A model generated the notes under the pieces. The model saw only the letters and a program-made list of their open reading frames with translations. It was not told where the DNA came from and made no database searches. From NCBI RefSeq assembly GCF_026226775.1, contig NZ_JAKKOD010000001.1, positions 1,358,501-1,422,500 of the forward strand: a stretch of 64,000 nucleotides of DNA, written 5' to 3'. Each line of letters opens with the position of its first letter. Position 1 is the stretch's first letter. Shown here piece by piece: positions 50,285 through 61,290 of this stretch. Both the position numbers and the translations under genes were made by a program. This DNA is from Avibacterium sp. 21-586 (GTDB taxonomy: Bacteria; Pseudomonadota; Gammaproteobacteria; Enterobacterales; Pasteurellaceae).

Positions 50285-51802
50285 ATGACAGAACGAACAC
50301 CAGATACCCAAGAAGTCTTGCTTACAATGACGAATGTAAGCAAAACCTTTCCGGGCGTTAAAGCTTTAGACCGGGCAAATCTCACCGTGCGTTCTCATTC
50401 AGTACACGCATTGATGGGAGAAAATGGGGCGGGGAAATCCACCTTGCTTAAATGTTTATTTGGTATTTATGCGAAAGATGAAGGGGAGATTCTCTTTTTA
50501 AATCGCCCCGTGAATTTTAAAACCTCGAAAGAGGCACTTGAGAATGGCATCTCTATGGTTCACCAAGAACTCAATCTTGTGCGCCAACGTAATGTGATGG
50601 ATAACCTGTGGTTAGGACGTTATCCACTAAAAGGCGTATTTGTGGATCACGCCAAAATGTATCGTGATACTAAAGCCATTTTTGATGAATTGGATATTGA
50701 TGTTGATCCAAAAGAAAAAGTGGCGAATCTCTCTGTTTCACAAATGCAAATGATTGAAATTGCAAAGGCCTTTTCTTACAACGCAAAAATTGTGATTATG
50801 GACGAACCCACTTCATCACTATCAGAAAAAGAAGTGGAACATTTATTTAAAATCATCGAAAAGCTGAAAGCACGTGGCTGCGGGATTATTTATATTTCCC
50901 ATAAAATGGACGAAATTTTCAAAATTTGCGATGAAATCACTATTTTACGTGATGGCAAATGGATCAATACTGTCCCAGTAAAAGACGTCACCATGGATGA
51001 TATTGTGGCAATGATGGTAGGGCGTGAGCTAACGCAACGTTTCCCTGAAAAAACCAACACACCACAAGAAGTGATTTTAGAAGTTGAAAACCTGACTGCA
51101 CTGAACCAACCCTCTATTCAAAATGTCAGCTTCCAACTTCGTAAAGGGGAAATTCTCGGCATTGCAGGGCTTGTTGGGGCAAAACGCACGGACATCGTTG
51201 AAACCATTTTCGGCGTACGTGAACGTAAAACGGGCGAGATTAAATTGTACGGAAAAACAATGAAAAATCGCACCGCACTTGAAGCCATTAATAACGGTTT
51301 TGCCTTGGTAACGGAAGAGCGCCGTTCCACAGGGATTTATTCCAATCTAAATATTGAATTTAACTCATTGATTTCAAATATGAAATCCTATCTAGGACGG
51401 CTTGGCTTATTAAGTGGCGAGAAAATGAAAAGCGACACCCAATGGGTGATTGATGCAATGAATGTGAAAACGCCATCACATAAAACTACCATTGGCTCAC
51501 TTTCAGGCGGAAATCAGCAAAAAGTGGTGATTGGTCGCTGGTTGCTCACTCAGCCTGAGATTTTAATGCTTGATGAACCAACGCGCGGCATTGATATTGG
51601 TGCAAAATTTGAAATTTACCAACTGATTATGGAACTCGCCAAAAAAGATAAAGGCATTATTATGATTTCTTCCGAAATGCCAGAACTGTTAGGCGTAACC
51701 GACCGTATTTTGGTAATGAGTAACGGAAAAGTGGCGGGCATTGTAGAAACTGCAAAAACGTCGCAAGAAGAAATTCTGCAACTTGCCGCAAAATATCTTT
51801 AA
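50285..51802 (+). CDS. mglA: Galactose/methyl-galactoside ABC transporter ATPase
   Basis: The 505-residue protein has two ABC domains: [18 protein letters not shown] near residue 43 with [13 protein letters not shown], and [15 protein letters not shown] with [21 protein letters not shown] 50285 gives the length of E. coli MglA and follows GTGGGGGTGG at a suitable distance. The in-frame GTG at 50273 is less likely. Confidence 0.95.
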   Translation: MTERTPDTQEVLLTMTNVSKTFPGVKALDRANLTVRSHSVHALMGENGAGKSTLLKCLFGIYAKDEGEILFLNRPVNFKTSKEALENGISMVHQELNLVRQRNVMDNLWLGRYPLKGVFVDHAKMYRDTKAIFDELDIDVDPKEKVANLSVSQMQMIEIAKAFSYNAKIVIMDEPTSSLSEKEVEHLFKIIEKLKARGCGIIYISHKMDEIFKICDEITILRDGKWINTVPVKDVTMDDIVAMMVGRELTQRFPEKTNTPQEVILEVENLTALNQPSIQNVSFQLRKGEILGIAGLVGAKRTDIVETIFGVRERKTGEIKLYGKTMKNRTALEAINNGFALVTEERRSTGIYSNLNIEFNSLISNMKSYLGRLGLLSGEKMKSDTQWVIDAMNVKTPSHKTTIGSLSGGNQQKVVIGRWLLTQPEILMLDEPTRGIDIGAKFEIYQLIMELAKKDKGIIMISSEMPELLGVTDRILVMSNGKVAGIVETAKTSQEEILQLAAKYL

Positions 51803-51820
51803 TTTAGAAGGAAATGAATT

Positions 51821-52831
51821 ATGTCAGCTTTAAAACAAAATAAATCGCTAGATTTCCTTAAACAAAACGCTATTTACTTTGTGCTGCTGGTGCTTCTTGG
51901 CATTATCATTATGCAAGATTCCAGCTTTTTGAGTTTAAGAAATTTTAGTAATATTCTTACCCAATCTTCTGTGCGTTTAATCATTGCCCTTGGTGTGGCG
52001 GGGGTGCTGATTACTCAAGGAACAGACTTATCCGCAGGGCGTCAAGTCGGGCTTGCCGCGGTAATTTCAGCTACACTTCTGCAAGCGATGGATAATATGA
52101 ACCGTGTGTTTCCTAATTTAAGTGAGATTCCGATTCCTGTTGTTATTCTCACTGTTTGTGTGGTGGGGGCATTAATTGGGTTAGTGAATGGTATCGTGAT
52201 TGCCTATCTTAACGTCACACCATTTATTGCTACTATGGGAACAATGATTATTGTTTATGGTATTAACTCACTTTATTATGATGCAGTAGGTTCATCGCCA
52301 ATTGCTGGATTTAACGAGCAATTTTCCACGTTTTCTCAGGGCTTTTTCCGTTTAGGCACTTTCAAATTATCCTATATCACAATCTATGCCGCCATTTGCG
52401 CGTTATTCGTATGGATTTTATGGAACAAAACTCGCTTCGGCAAAAATATCTTTGCGATTGGTGGAAACCCAGAGGCAGCGCGCGTTTCTGGAGTCAATGT
52501 AACTCGTAACCTTGTTATTATCTATATGATTGCTGGTGTGTTTTATGCTTTCGGCGGAATGCTTGAAGCTGGACGTATTGGTAGTGCCACCAATAATCTC
52601 GGATTTATGTATGAGCTTGATGCGATTGCTGCTTGTGTTGTTGGTGGGGTTTCCTTTGCCGGTGGCGTTGGTACGGTGATGGGGGTTGTAACAGGGGTGC
52701 TCATTTTTACAGTAATCAACTATGGACTCACTTACATTGGTGTAAATCCATATTGGCAATATATTATCAAAGGTAGCATCATTATCTTTGCGGTGGCAAT
52801 TGATTCACTTAAGTATGCAAAGAAAAAATAA
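51821..52831 (+). CDS. mglC: Galactose/methyl-galactoside ABC transporter permease
   Basis: The 336-residue membrane protein has 8-10 segments and MglC motifs: ALGVAGVLITQGTDLSAGRQ, NVTPFIATMGTMIIVYG and GGNPEAARVSGVNVTRN (the ATPase contact loop). Its length equals E. coli MglC. The operon ends with an uptake-signal-containing terminator at 52850. Confidence 0.95.
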   Translation: MSALKQNKSLDFLKQNAIYFVLLVLLGIIIMQDSSFLSLRNFSNILTQSSVRLIIALGVAGVLITQGTDLSAGRQVGLAAVISATLLQAMDNMNRVFPNLSEIPIPVVILTVCVVGALIGLVNGIVIAYLNVTPFIATMGTMIIVYGINSLYYDAVGSSPIAGFNEQFSTFSQGFFRLGTFKLSYITIYAAICALFVWILWNKTRFGKNIFAIGGNPEAARVSGVNVTRNLVIIYMIAGVFYAFGGMLEAGRIGSATNNLGFMYELDAIAACVVGGVSFAGGVGTVMGVVTGVLIFTVINYGLTYIGVNPYWQYIIKGSIIIFAVAIDSLKYAKKK

Positions 52832-52849
52832 TTTTTATTAAAACATACA

Positions 52850-52879
52850 AAAATCATCGCGAAAGTGCGGTGATTTTTT
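52850..52879 (+). terminator. Terminator of mglBAC containing an uptake signal
   Basis: AAAATCATCGC (52850-52860) pairs with GCGGTGATTTT (52867-52877) through 11 bp including one G-U pair, followed by T. The right arm overlaps the uptake signal at 52863-52871. Confidence 0.8.
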
Positions 52880-53083
52880 TATGGATTTTAGATTTACATA
52901 CGAAATTTTTTCGATTAAGTATAGTGTTATATCGAATTCCCCTCAACGCGCACTTTCTAAGCCAATAACGCTCATCACACCTTGCAATAAAACTGAATAC
53001 AAAGAACTATAAAAAGGAATAAGAGAGGTTAGTTTTATCATACAGAGTGTGCAATTTATTAAAATTTTATAAGAAATGGAAGA

Positions 53084-53101
53084 TTGTCATAAAACTGTAA
53101 T
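53084..53101 (+). promoter_or_regulatory. PHO box upstream of pstS
   Basis: TTGTCATAAAACTGTAAT matches the PhoB consensus CTGTCATAAAACTGTCAT at 16 of 18 positions, with two 7-base repeats in phase. It lies 61 bases before the pstS start. A possible -10 (TATTAG, 53109-53114) follows. Confidence 0.8.
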
Positions 53102-53162
53102 ATTGTTCTATTAGACTTCAATTTGCCAAATAACTGGCGATCTAGAGAACGGAGAGATTAAT

Positions 53163-54203
53163 ATGAAGAAGTCTATTGTTAAGATTTTTACGGTATTAGG
53201 GATATCAATAAGTTTACTGAATGTAGCAAAAGCGCAGACTATTACTGGTGCAGGCGCTTCATTTCCTTATCCGATCTATGCTAAATGGGCATCACTTTAT
53301 GAAAAAGAAACGGGTAACCGAGTAAATTACCAGTCAATAGGATCTGGTGGTGGCCAACAACAGATTATATCAAAAACGATTGATTTTGGTGCTTCAGATG
53401 ATCCAATGAAAGCTGCGTTGATAGCTGAACATAAGCTTTTACAATTCCCAGCTATTATTGGTGGAACAGTACCTGTTGTTAATATTCCCGATATTTCTGC
53501 AGGAGAATTAAAGCTATCAGGAGAGTTAGTTGCAGATATTTTCTTGGGCAAAATTAAAAAATGGAATGATCCTGCCATTGCTAAACTAAATGAAAAACTA
53601 ACACTACCAGAGAAAGATATCATTGTAATTTATCGTTCTGATGGTTCTGGTACAACATTTGGTTGGACAAATTATTTATCGAAAGTTTCTTCTGAATGGA
53701 AAGAGAAAGTAGGGGAAGGAAAATCTGTAAAATGGCCTGTAGGACAAGGCGGTAAAGGTAATGAGGGTGTAGCAGCTTATGTTGGACAGATTAAATATTC
53801 AATTAGTTATGTTGAATATGCATATGCTAAACAAAATAACTTAGCTTGGGTTACGTTGCAAAATAAAGATGGAAAATTTGTAGCGCCTTCAAAAGAGAGT
53901 TTTACCTCTGCTGCAGCTAATGCAAAATGGAATGAAGTAGAAAATATGGGTGTTATATTAACAAATGAATCTGGTGCGAACTCTTGGCCAATTACCGCTG
54001 CAAGTTTTATTTTATTACATAAAGTAGCAGATAAGCCTGAATCAACAAAAGGTGTACTGGATTTCTTTGACTGGGCATTTACCAAGGGGCAAAATGCAGC
54101 AAGTGAGTTGGATTATGTGCCGTTACCTAGTGAAGTAATTAAACAAATTAAAACCAAGTGGCAATCTGAAATTAAAGATGTAAATGGAAAGGCTGTTTAT
54201 TAA
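53163..54203 (+). CDS. pstS: Phosphate-binding periplasmic protein
   Basis: The 346-residue protein has a signal peptide ending NVAKA-Q and the PstS opening TITGAGASFPYPIYAKWASL, then SIGSGGGQQQI, FGASDDPM and the ligand loop YRSDGSGTTFGWTNYL. It captures phosphate for PstCAB. A PHO box precedes it and a hairpin follows it. Confidence 0.96.
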   Translation: MKKSIVKIFTVLGISISLLNVAKAQTITGAGASFPYPIYAKWASLYEKETGNRVNYQSIGSGGGQQQIISKTIDFGASDDPMKAALIAEHKLLQFPAIIGGTVPVVNIPDISAGELKLSGELVADIFLGKIKKWNDPAIAKLNEKLTLPEKDIIVIYRSDGSGTTFGWTNYLSKVSSEWKEKVGEGKSVKWPVGQGGKGNEGVAAYVGQIKYSISYVEYAYAKQNNLAWVTLQNKDGKFVAPSKESFTSAAANAKWNEVENMGVILTNESGANSWPITAASFILLHKVADKPESTKGVLDFFDWAFTKGQNAASELDYVPLPSEVIKQIKTKWQSEIKDVNGKAVY

Positions 54204-54233
54204 AGTAGCGGCCATTTTTTAAATAGCTTATGG

Positions 54234-54257
54234 GCTTAGCTATTCAATTAGCTAAGC
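54234..54257 (+). terminator. Hairpin between pstS and pstC
   Basis: GCTTAGC (54234-54240) and GCTAAGC (54251-54257) form a perfect 7-bp stem with a 10-base loop, not followed by a T run. It more likely protects the pstS message than stops transcription, giving excess binding protein. Confidence 0.55.
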
Positions 54258-54278
54258 TCTAATATCAATGAATTACAT

Positions 54279-55229
54279 ATGAAAAATCTTAAATCTCAGT
54301 GTAGCAGACAAAAAATTTTTGAGCTTGTTTTTCATAGCTTAACTAAGTTCTTTGCGTTTATTGTTCTTATTATGCTAGCTTCCATTTTGATATCTTTAAT
54401 CTATGGAAGCTGGGATTCTATTAAGCAGTTTGGCATTTCATTTTTATGGACTAATGAATGGAATCCAACACAAGATATCTATGGTGCAATTGTTCCTGTC
54501 GTTGGGACGTTGATTTCCGCACTCTTTGCCTTAATTATTGCAGTACCTATTTCTTTTGGAATTGCTACTTTTTTAATAGAACTCGCACCAGAGCCATTGA
54601 AAAAACCTATTAGTATCGCGGTAGAAATGTTGGCTGCAATCCCTTCTATTATTTATGGTATGTGGGGGCTATTTGTTTTTGTACCATTATTTCAGACATA
54701 TATACAACCACATTTAATCGATACGCTTGGTGACATACCTTACGTTGGCGTATTATTTTCTGGCGCCCCATTTGGTGTAGGCCTTTTTACTGCAGGATTA
54801 GTGCTTGCAATTATGATTATTCCTTTCATCGCATCTATTATGCGAGAGGTGTTTTCGGTCGTTCCTCCTATGCTGAAAGAATCGGCTTATGGATTAGGCT
54901 CAACAACTTGGGAGGTGGTATGGCATGTTGTTTTACCTTACACCAAAACGGGAGTAATTGGCGGGATTATGTTAGGGCTTGGCCGGGCATTAGGTGAAAC
55001 CATGGCGATTACGTTTGTTATTGGTAATTCTTTTAATTTGCCGAATTCTATTTTTTCCCCAAGTACCTCAATTGCATCAGCGATTGCTAATGAATTTAAT
55101 GAGGCGTCTGGATTACAAAAATCCTCGTTGATGGAATTGGGTCTGATTTTATTCTTAATCACTACTTTAGTACTTGCATCATCTCGTATTTTGATTGCTC
55201 GTATGACGTTAAAAGAAGGGAAGCACTAA
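54279..55229 (+). CDS. pstC: Phosphate ABC transporter permease PstC
   Basis: The 316-residue protein has six membrane segments with the PstC motifs [36 protein letters not shown] and the ATPase-contact loop [20 protein letters not shown] with [12 protein letters not shown]. No clear Shine-Dalgarno precedes the ATG, and a nearer upstream ATG (54268) opens only a 3-codon frame. Expression may be kept low relative to pstS. Confidence 0.94.
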   Translation: MKNLKSQCSRQKIFELVFHSLTKFFAFIVLIMLASILISLIYGSWDSIKQFGISFLWTNEWNPTQDIYGAIVPVVGTLISALFALIIAVPISFGIATFLIELAPEPLKKPISIAVEMLAAIPSIIYGMWGLFVFVPLFQTYIQPHLIDTLGDIPYVGVLFSGAPFGVGLFTAGLVLAIMIIPFIASIMREVFSVVPPMLKESAYGLGSTTWEVVWHVVLPYTKTGVIGGIMLGLGRALGETMAITFVIGNSFNLPNSIFSPSTSIASAIANEFNEASGLQKSSLMELGLILFLITTLVLASSRILIARMTLKEGKH

Positions 55230-55231
55230 TT

Positions 55232-56083
55232 ATGCAAAACTATATAACAGGTCGTTTTAAACAACGTAAATGCATAAATAAGGTAATGATTGGAGTTGCA
55301 ATACTGGCAGTTATTTTTGGATTATTTTGGCTCTCGTGGATTATTATTACTCTAATAATAAAAGGAGTGCCAGCATTTTCTATTGAGCTATTTTTAGAAA
55401 AAACACCTGGACCAGGAGAAAAAGGCGGGCTATTAAATGCACTTATTGGCTCAACACAAATGCTAGTTATTGCATTACTTATCGGGGCGCCGATAGGTGT
55501 TTTGGCTGGAACATACCTAGCAGAGTATGGACGATTTAGCAAATTAGCCTCGATGACACGTTTTTTAAACGATATTTTGCTTTCAGCGCCCTCAATTATT
55601 ATTGGGTTATTTATTTACTCAATTTATGTTGCTCAAGTAAATCACTTTTCGGGATGGGCAGGCGCGTTAGCATTAGCCGTGATAGTTATTCCAATTGTAG
55701 TTAGAACGACAGAAAATATGCTAGTATTAATTCCAAATAATCTACGTGAAGCTGCTATTTCACTAGGTTGTCCTCGTTGGAAAGTTATTACAATGATTTG
55801 CTACAAAGCAGTAAAATCAGGGATTTTAACAGGGATTTTACTTGCCGTGGCAAGAATAGCAGGAGAAACTGCGCCACTTCTTTTTACCGCACTATCAAAT
55901 CAATTTATCTCATTTAATATGAATGAGCCAATGTCTAACTTACCAGTGGTTATTTACCAATATGCAGCGAGTCCATTTAAAGATTGGAATGAATTGGCTT
56001 GGGCAGGTGCAAGCTTAATTACTATTTTTGTACTAGGCTTAAATATATTCATTCGTTTTTATTTTAGTAATCAAAAAAAATAG
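55232..56083 (+). CDS. pstA: Phosphate ABC transporter permease PstA
   Basis: The 283-residue protein has six membrane segments and PstA motifs: APIGVLAGTYLAEYGR, NDILLSAPSIIIGLFIYSI and REAAISLGCPRWKVITMICY with VARIAGETAPLLFTAL. It pairs with PstC to form the phosphate channel. Only 2 bases separate it from pstC. Confidence 0.94.
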   Translation: MQNYITGRFKQRKCINKVMIGVAILAVIFGLFWLSWIIITLIIKGVPAFSIELFLEKTPGPGEKGGLLNALIGSTQMLVIALLIGAPIGVLAGTYLAEYGRFSKLASMTRFLNDILLSAPSIIIGLFIYSIYVAQVNHFSGWAGALALAVIVIPIVVRTTENMLVLIPNNLREAAISLGCPRWKVITMICYKAVKSGILTGILLAVARIAGETAPLLFTALSNQFISFNMNEPMSNLPVVIYQYAASPFKDWNELAWAGASLITIFVLGLNIFIRFYFSNQKK

Positions 56084-56095
56084 GGATATAAAAAT

Positions 56096-56863
56096 ATGAT
56101 CGATCTAAATAATACAAAAATTAATGTAAGGAATTTGAATTTCTATTATGGCGATTTTCATGCTTTAAAAGATATCAATTTACGTATCCCACATAATAAA
56201 GTTACTGCATTTATTGGTCCATCTGGCTGTGGAAAGTCAACACTATTAAGAACATTTAATCGCATGTTTGAGCTTTACCCTACACAAAAGGCAACAGGAG
56301 AAATTTATCTTGATGATGAGGACTTACTAACCACAAAGACCGATATTGCTATTATTCGAGCTAAAGTTGGTATGGTATTTCAAAAACCCACTCCTTTCCC
56401 TATGTCAATTTATGATAATATTGCGTTTGGTATTAAGTTATTTGAAAAACTCAGTAAATCAGAAATGAACGAACGTGTTGAGTGGGCTTTGACAAAAGCA
56501 GCACTATGGAATGAAGTGAAAGATAAGCTTAATAAAAGTGGTGATAGTTTATCTGGTGGGCAACAGCAACGTTTGTGTATTGCTAGAAGTATTGCGATAA
56601 AACCCGAAGTATTATTACTTGATGAGCCTTGTTCTGCTTTGGATCCTATTTCTACCATGAAAATTGAAGAGCTTATCTTTGAATTAAAACAAGATTACAC
56701 CGTGGCTATCGTAACCCATAATATGCAACAAGCTGCACGTTGTTCTGACTATACCGCCTATATGTATTTGGGGGAATTGGTAGAGTTTGGAGAAACAAAA
56801 AACATTTTTGAGCAACCAAATGACAAAAGGACTGAAGATTACATTAATGGCAGAATGGGCTAG
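56096..56863 (+). CDS. pstB: Phosphate ABC transporter ATPase PstB
   Basis: The 255-residue ATPase has Walker [18 protein letters not shown] near residue 42, the signature [15 protein letters not shown], Walker [17 protein letters not shown] and the switch histidine in [14 protein letters not shown]. It energises phosphate uptake. phoB follows after 46 bases without phoU between them. Confidence 0.96.
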   Translation: MIDLNNTKINVRNLNFYYGDFHALKDINLRIPHNKVTAFIGPSGCGKSTLLRTFNRMFELYPTQKATGEIYLDDEDLLTTKTDIAIIRAKVGMVFQKPTPFPMSIYDNIAFGIKLFEKLSKSEMNERVEWALTKAALWNEVKDKLNKSGDSLSGGQQQRLCIARSIAIKPEVLLLDEPCSALDPISTMKIEELIFELKQDYTVAIVTHNMQQAARCSDYTAYMYLGELVEFGETKNIFEQPNDKRTEDYINGRMG

Positions 56864-56909
56864 TTACTTAGTAGGCTGATGGCTATTTTTTATGGAGCTA
56901 GGAGAGGCA

Positions 56910-57605
56910 ATGGCAACTCAAATTTTGGTGATTGAAGATGAGCAAGCAATTCGAGAAATGATTAAATTATTTCTTGAACAACAAGGCTATGAAGTTCTTG
57001 AAGCATTTGATTATCAAAGTGCGGTCAAAAAAATAGAAGAAACGCCAAAATTAGTTTTATTAGATTGGATGTTACCTGGTCGTTCAGGCATTCAATTTAT
57101 TCAATATTTGAAGAAAATGCCTAAATTTGACAGCATTCCAATTATTATGCTTACTGCTCGTAGCGCAGAAGATGATTGTATTGCTTGCTTGAATGCAGGC
57201 GCAGATGATTATGTAACAAAACCATTTTCACCTAAAGTTTTACTTGCACGGATTGATGCATTATTGCGTAGAGCCTATGAACAAGCTCCTAATATATTAA
57301 ATATAGATGGTTTAATACTTGATCAAAATGCAAAGCGTGTTACCTATCAACAAAGTGAAATTAATCTGAGCTCCACAGAATTTAAATTATTACATTTCTT
57401 TATGCTGCATCCAGAGAAAGTTTATAGTAGATCTCAGTTGCTTGATTTTATTTGGGGAAATGATATTTATGTGGAGGATCGAACTGTAGATGTTTATATT
57501 CGGAGATTGCGTAAATGTTTAGAGCCTTATCACTTTGAACGTTATATACAGACTGTGCGAGGGAGTGGCTATCGGTTTTCAAATCATTTTTGGAGTAATG
57601 AATGA
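56910..57605 (+). CDS. phoB: Phosphate regulon response regulator
   Basis: The 231-residue protein has a receiver domain ([12 protein letters not shown], phospho-acceptor Asp52 in [32 protein letters not shown]) and a winged-helix DNA-binding domain ([40 protein letters not shown]). ATG 56910 follows GGAGAGG, and an upstream in-frame ATG at 56892 is less likely. It should activate the PHO box at 53084. Its stop overlaps phoR by 4 bases (ATGA). Confidence 0.95.
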   Translation: MATQILVIEDEQAIREMIKLFLEQQGYEVLEAFDYQSAVKKIEETPKLVLLDWMLPGRSGIQFIQYLKKMPKFDSIPIIMLTARSAEDDCIACLNAGADDYVTKPFSPKVLLARIDALLRRAYEQAPNILNIDGLILDQNAKRVTYQQSEINLSSTEFKLLHFFMLHPEKVYSRSQLLDFIWGNDIYVEDRTVDVYIRRLRKCLEPYHFERYIQTVRGSGYRFSNHFWSNE

Positions 57606-58906
57606 GGATCAGGCTTTCTTATAAGCACATTGTGCTAGAAGCAATTTTAGTTATAACTACAGCATTATTTTTTAGTTTATTTGCAAAAGATTTTTATTTT
57701 TGGATTATTATCTGTTTAATTATTTCCTTAATTTGGCATCATAATAATGAATTTAAATTATTAGAAATTTTATATCCTCAGCTAGAATATAAAAAAAGAA
57801 AGACAATTTTAGAGTATATATTACCTACTCAGGACTATTGGAAACGTAAAAGCCGTAAAGAAAAAATAAAGACACTAAGGCTATTATCAAAACTAAATAA
57901 AAATATTCAATATTTTCCTGAAGGGGTTATTATATGCCAGAAAGATGGAGATATATCTTGGTGTAATAGTGCGGCACAAGAAATATTTTCTTTTTACTGG
58001 CATAAGAAAGCGCATAAAAATATTTTTAATATTATTTTTTATCCAGAATTCAAAGACTATTTTCATAATTCTTCTACTCAACATCCTTTGATTTTATTGA
58101 CAGAGGACCAACGTTATATTGAGATTAGTATAAATATTTATGATAGCCAAAGTTCTCTTGTCATTATGCGTGATGTTACACAGTTAATTAGGCTTCTACA
58201 CACTCGGCAAACATTTTTAGCTAACGTAAACCATGAATTACGAACTCCTCTTACTGTTTTGAAAGGTTATTTAGAGTTGTTGGGAGAAAATAAACCTCAG
58301 GATCCTTTATATAACAAAGCTATTCAAGCGATGCTTGAACAGAGTCAAAGAATGTCCCATTTGTTGGATCAATTAAGTCTTCTTGCAAAAATTGAACATT
58401 CTAATAATGAACATTATCCTGTAGATTTATCTGAAATTATTAATTCATTGCAAAAAAATGCGTTGATTCTCCATGATGATTCACAAAAATTGACTTTTGA
58501 TATTGAGCCTAATTTAGAGATATTAGGTGATGCAAATCAGTTGCAAAGTGCGGTATCGAATTTAATCTATAATGCGATTAGACATTCAGGAAAGAATACA
58601 CATATTCACGTAAGCTGGCAGCGTTGTCCTGAAGGTGCTAAATTTACAGTCTCCGACAATGGCGTTGGTATATCAGAAAAACATATTCCGCATTTAACAG
58701 AACGTTTCTATAGAGTAGATGAATCTCGTAATAACCAAACGGGCGGAAGTGGATTAGGTTTAGCTATTGTTAAGCATATTCTCGAACAACATCATACAAA
58801 CTTAGAGATTACAAGTGAAAAAGGGCAAGGCAGTACTTTTTCTTTTCAGATTAATAGCAAATATTTGGTTGATGACTCCTCTATGACCAAGCTCCCGAGT
58901 AAATGA
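57602..58906 (+). CDS. phoR: Phosphate regulon sensor histidine kinase
   Basis: The 434-residue kinase has two N-terminal membrane segments (residues about 10-48), a PAS domain (about 95-190: [20 protein letters not shown]), the phospho-acceptor His211 in [20 protein letters not shown], and the ATPase domain with [22 protein letters not shown] and [15 protein letters not shown]. It is translationally coupled to phoB. The coding region contains an uptake signal at 58546. Confidence 0.94.
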   Translation: MRIRLSYKHIVLEAILVITTALFFSLFAKDFYFWIIICLIISLIWHHNNEFKLLEILYPQLEYKKRKTILEYILPTQDYWKRKSRKEKIKTLRLLSKLNKNIQYFPEGVIICQKDGDISWCNSAAQEIFSFYWHKKAHKNIFNIIFYPEFKDYFHNSSTQHPLILLTEDQRYIEISINIYDSQSSLVIMRDVTQLIRLLHTRQTFLANVNHELRTPLTVLKGYLELLGENKPQDPLYNKAIQAMLEQSQRMSHLLDQLSLLAKIEHSNNEHYPVDLSEIINSLQKNALILHDDSQKLTFDIEPNLEILGDANQLQSAVSNLIYNAIRHSGKNTHIHVSWQRCPEGAKFTVSDNGVGISEKHIPHLTERFYRVDESRNNQTGGSGLGLAIVKHILEQHHTNLEITSEKGQGSTFSFQINSKYLVDDSSMTKLPSK

Positions 58907-58985
58907 CCACACTTTATCTTTTATGAAGCTGGACGCTTTTACTAAAATTTTTGGCCAAATTATCATCAAATAAACAAGATTCTAG

Positions 58986-59013
58986 TTGAAATTAGCGCTT
59001 TTGTTCTTATATA
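58986..59013 (+). promoter_or_regulatory. Candidate promoter of htpG
   Basis: TTGAAA (58986-58991) and TATATA (59008-59013) are separated by 16 bases and lie just upstream of the htpG ribosome site (AGAGGA). A clear sigma-32 type -10 (CCCCAT-like) was not seen, although heat-shock control would be expected for htpG. Confidence 0.5.
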
Positions 59014-59041
59014 AGTCAAAAATTTTAAAGAGGAAAATACG

Positions 59042-60922
59042 ATGAATAAAAATCAAGAAACGCGTGGATTTCAATCTGAAGTTAAACAGTTACTCCAATT
59101 AATGATCCACTCACTTTACTCTAATAAAGAAATCTTTTTGCGTGAGTTAATCTCAAATGCGTCTGACGCAGCGGACAAGCTACGCTTTAAAGCCCTTTCT
59201 GTACCAGAATTATATGAAGGCGATGGTGATTTAAAAGTTCGCATTAGCTTTGATGAAGAAAAAGGCACCATCACCATTAGTGATAACGGGATTGGAATGA
59301 CGCGCGAGCAAGTCATCGATCATTTAGGTACGATTGCCAAATCAGGAACGAAAGAATTTTTAACCGCACTTGGCGCGGATCAAGCTAAAGACAGCCAGCT
59401 TATCGGGCAATTTGGTGTCGGTTTTTATTCTGCCTTTATTGTGGCGGATAAAGTGACCGTGAAAACCCGTGCAGCAGGTGTGCCTGCAGATCAAGGCGTG
59501 TTGTGGGAATCCACTGGTGAAGGTGAATATACCGTTGAAAATATTGAGAAAAAAGATCGTGGAACGGAGATCACGTTGCACTTGCGTGCGGAAGATAAAG
59601 GCTTTGCCAATGCGTGGCGTTTACGTGAAATCATCAGCAAATATTCCGATCATATTGGTTTGCCAGTAGAAATTTTGACGCCAGAATATGATGATGAAGG
59701 CAAAGAAAAAGGCGTGAAATGGGAAAAGATCAATAAAGCCCAAGCCCTTTGGACTCGTTCGAAAGCCGAAATCTCTGATGAAGAATATAAAGAATTTTAC
59801 AAACATTTAAGCCATGATTTCGCGGATCCACTTTTATGGGCACATAATAAAGTAGAAGGAAATCAAGAATATACCAGCTTGCTTTATGTGCCGTCTAAGG
59901 CTCCTTGGGATCTCTTTAACCGTGATCACAAACAAGGCTTGAAGCTCTATGTGCAACGTGTGTTTATTATGGACGATGCGGAACAATTTATGCCGAATTA
60001 TCTGCGTTTTATGCGTGGTTTAATTGATAGCAATGATTTACCGCTCAATGTTTCTCGTGAAATTCTGCAAGATAACAAAGTGACCGCCGCCTTGCGTAAA
60101 GCGCTTACCAAGCGTTCATTACAAATGTTAGAAAAATTAGCGAAAGACAACCCAGAGCAATATTTACAATTTTGGAAAGAATTTGGCTTGGTGTTAAAAG
60201 AAGGGGTAGCGGAAGATGTGGCTAACCGTGAGCAAATTGCGCACTTATATCGTTTTGCTTCGACCCATAATGATAGCAGTGAGCAAACTTCTTCCTTGCA
60301 AGATTATGTTTCGCGAATGAAAGAAGGGCAAAAAGCCATTTATTACATCACCGCAGATAGCTATATTGCGGCGAAAAATAGCCCGCACTTAGAGCTGTTT
60401 AATAAGAAAGGCATTGAAGTGTTGTTGCTTTCTGGTCGCATTGATGAATGGATGGTAAGTTATCTCACTGAATTTGATGGTAAACCATTGCAGCCTATCA
60501 CCAAGTCCGAGCTCGATTTAGGCGATTTGGCTGATCAAGAGCAGGAAGAGCAAAAGGCACAAGATGAGGCATTTGGCTCGTTTATTGAGCGAGTGAAAGC
60601 TTTATTAGGTGATCGTGTGAAAGCGGTGCGTTTAACCCATCGTTTAACCGACACGCCTGCGGTAGTTTCGACCGATAACGATCAAATGACCACACAAATG
60701 GCGAAATTATTTGCAATGAGTGGGCAGCCAGTGCCTGAAGTAAAATATACTTTCGAGCTAAATCCAGAGCATAATTTAGTGAAGAAAGTGGCTGATATGG
60801 TAGATGAAGAACAATTTGCCAACTGGATTGAATTACTACTTGAGCAAGCGATGCTTGCTGAACGTGGATCCTTGGAAAACCCAACAGCATTCATTAAACG
60901 TGTAAATGAGTTGTTATCTTAA
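59042..60922 (+). CDS. htpG: Chaperone HtpG (Hsp90)
   Basis: The 626-residue protein has the Hsp90 ATP domain ([59 protein letters not shown]), the middle domain with [12 protein letters not shown], and the C-terminal dimerisation domain ([15 protein letters not shown]). It assists folding of client proteins in the cytoplasm. Single gene, followed by a hairpin at 60941-60968. Confidence 0.97.
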   Translation: MNKNQETRGFQSEVKQLLQLMIHSLYSNKEIFLRELISNASDAADKLRFKALSVPELYEGDGDLKVRISFDEEKGTITISDNGIGMTREQVIDHLGTIAKSGTKEFLTALGADQAKDSQLIGQFGVGFYSAFIVADKVTVKTRAAGVPADQGVLWESTGEGEYTVENIEKKDRGTEITLHLRAEDKGFANAWRLREIISKYSDHIGLPVEILTPEYDDEGKEKGVKWEKINKAQALWTRSKAEISDEEYKEFYKHLSHDFADPLLWAHNKVEGNQEYTSLLYVPSKAPWDLFNRDHKQGLKLYVQRVFIMDDAEQFMPNYLRFMRGLIDSNDLPLNVSREILQDNKVTAALRKALTKRSLQMLEKLAKDNPEQYLQFWKEFGLVLKEGVAEDVANREQIAHLYRFASTHNDSSEQTSSLQDYVSRMKEGQKAIYYITADSYIAAKNSPHLELFNKKGIEVLLLSGRIDEWMVSYLTEFDGKPLQPITKSELDLGDLADQEQEEQKAQDEAFGSFIERVKALLGDRVKAVRLTHRLTDTPAVVSTDNDQMTTQMAKLFAMSGQPVPEVKYTFELNPEHNLVKKVADMVDEEQFANWIELLLEQAMLAERGSLENPTAFIKRVNELLS

Positions 60923-60940
60923 TAAATTAGGTTAGAATAG

Positions 60941-60972
60941 AAGCGTTGTCTAAAACTAGGCAACGCTTATTG
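60941..60972 (+). terminator. Terminator-like hairpin after htpG
   Basis: AAGCGTTG (60941-60948) and CAACGCTT (60961-60968) form a perfect 8-bp stem with a 12-base loop. The following ATTGTTTA is only moderately T-rich, so readthrough into the lipoprotein gene is possible. Confidence 0.65.
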
Positions 60973-60996
60973 TTTAGACTCATAAAAAGGAATGGT

Positions 60997-61260
60997 ATGA
61001 AAAAATTTATTGTTGTTATCAGCTTATTGTTATCTGCTTGTAGTTCAGTGCTTAATATCAGTCAATCTGCTAAATTAGTGAACAGCTGCCAAACCTATTT
61101 CAATATCTTAGATGAGAATGTGGCGACATCTACTTTACCTGCGGAAACATTGCAGGCATTGCAACAGGATTTTGCACAATATCGCAAAGAATTTACTAAA
61201 CTCTCTTTAGAGAAACAAGAGCAATTCTGCCGTGCACGTTTGGCACGTTTTCAACATTAA
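60997..61260 (+). CDS. Small lipoprotein of unknown function
   Basis: The 87-residue protein begins with a lipoprotein signal (MKKFIVVISLLLSAC) whose lipobox LSAC puts the lipidated cysteine at residue 15. The mature part is about 73 residues, mostly helical, with two further cysteines (NSCQTYF and EQFCRAR) that could form a disulfide. I do not recognise the family. ATG 60997 follows AAGGAAT, and a longer upstream frame would lose the signal peptide. Confidence 0.75.
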   Translation: MKKFIVVISLLLSACSSVLNISQSAKLVNSCQTYFNILDENVATSTLPAETLQALQQDFAQYRKEFTKLSLEKQEQFCRARLARFQH

Positions 61261-61290
61261 TTTGCTTTCCCCGCGTAACAAGGAGCGTCA

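Larger units (their letters stand above)
52832..53162. other. Spacer between mglC and pstS (331 bp)
   Basis: It holds the mglC terminator at the left and a PHO box at 53084-53101 at the right. The middle (about 52890-53060) is AT-rich and shows no frame or recognisable site. Confidence 0.6.
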
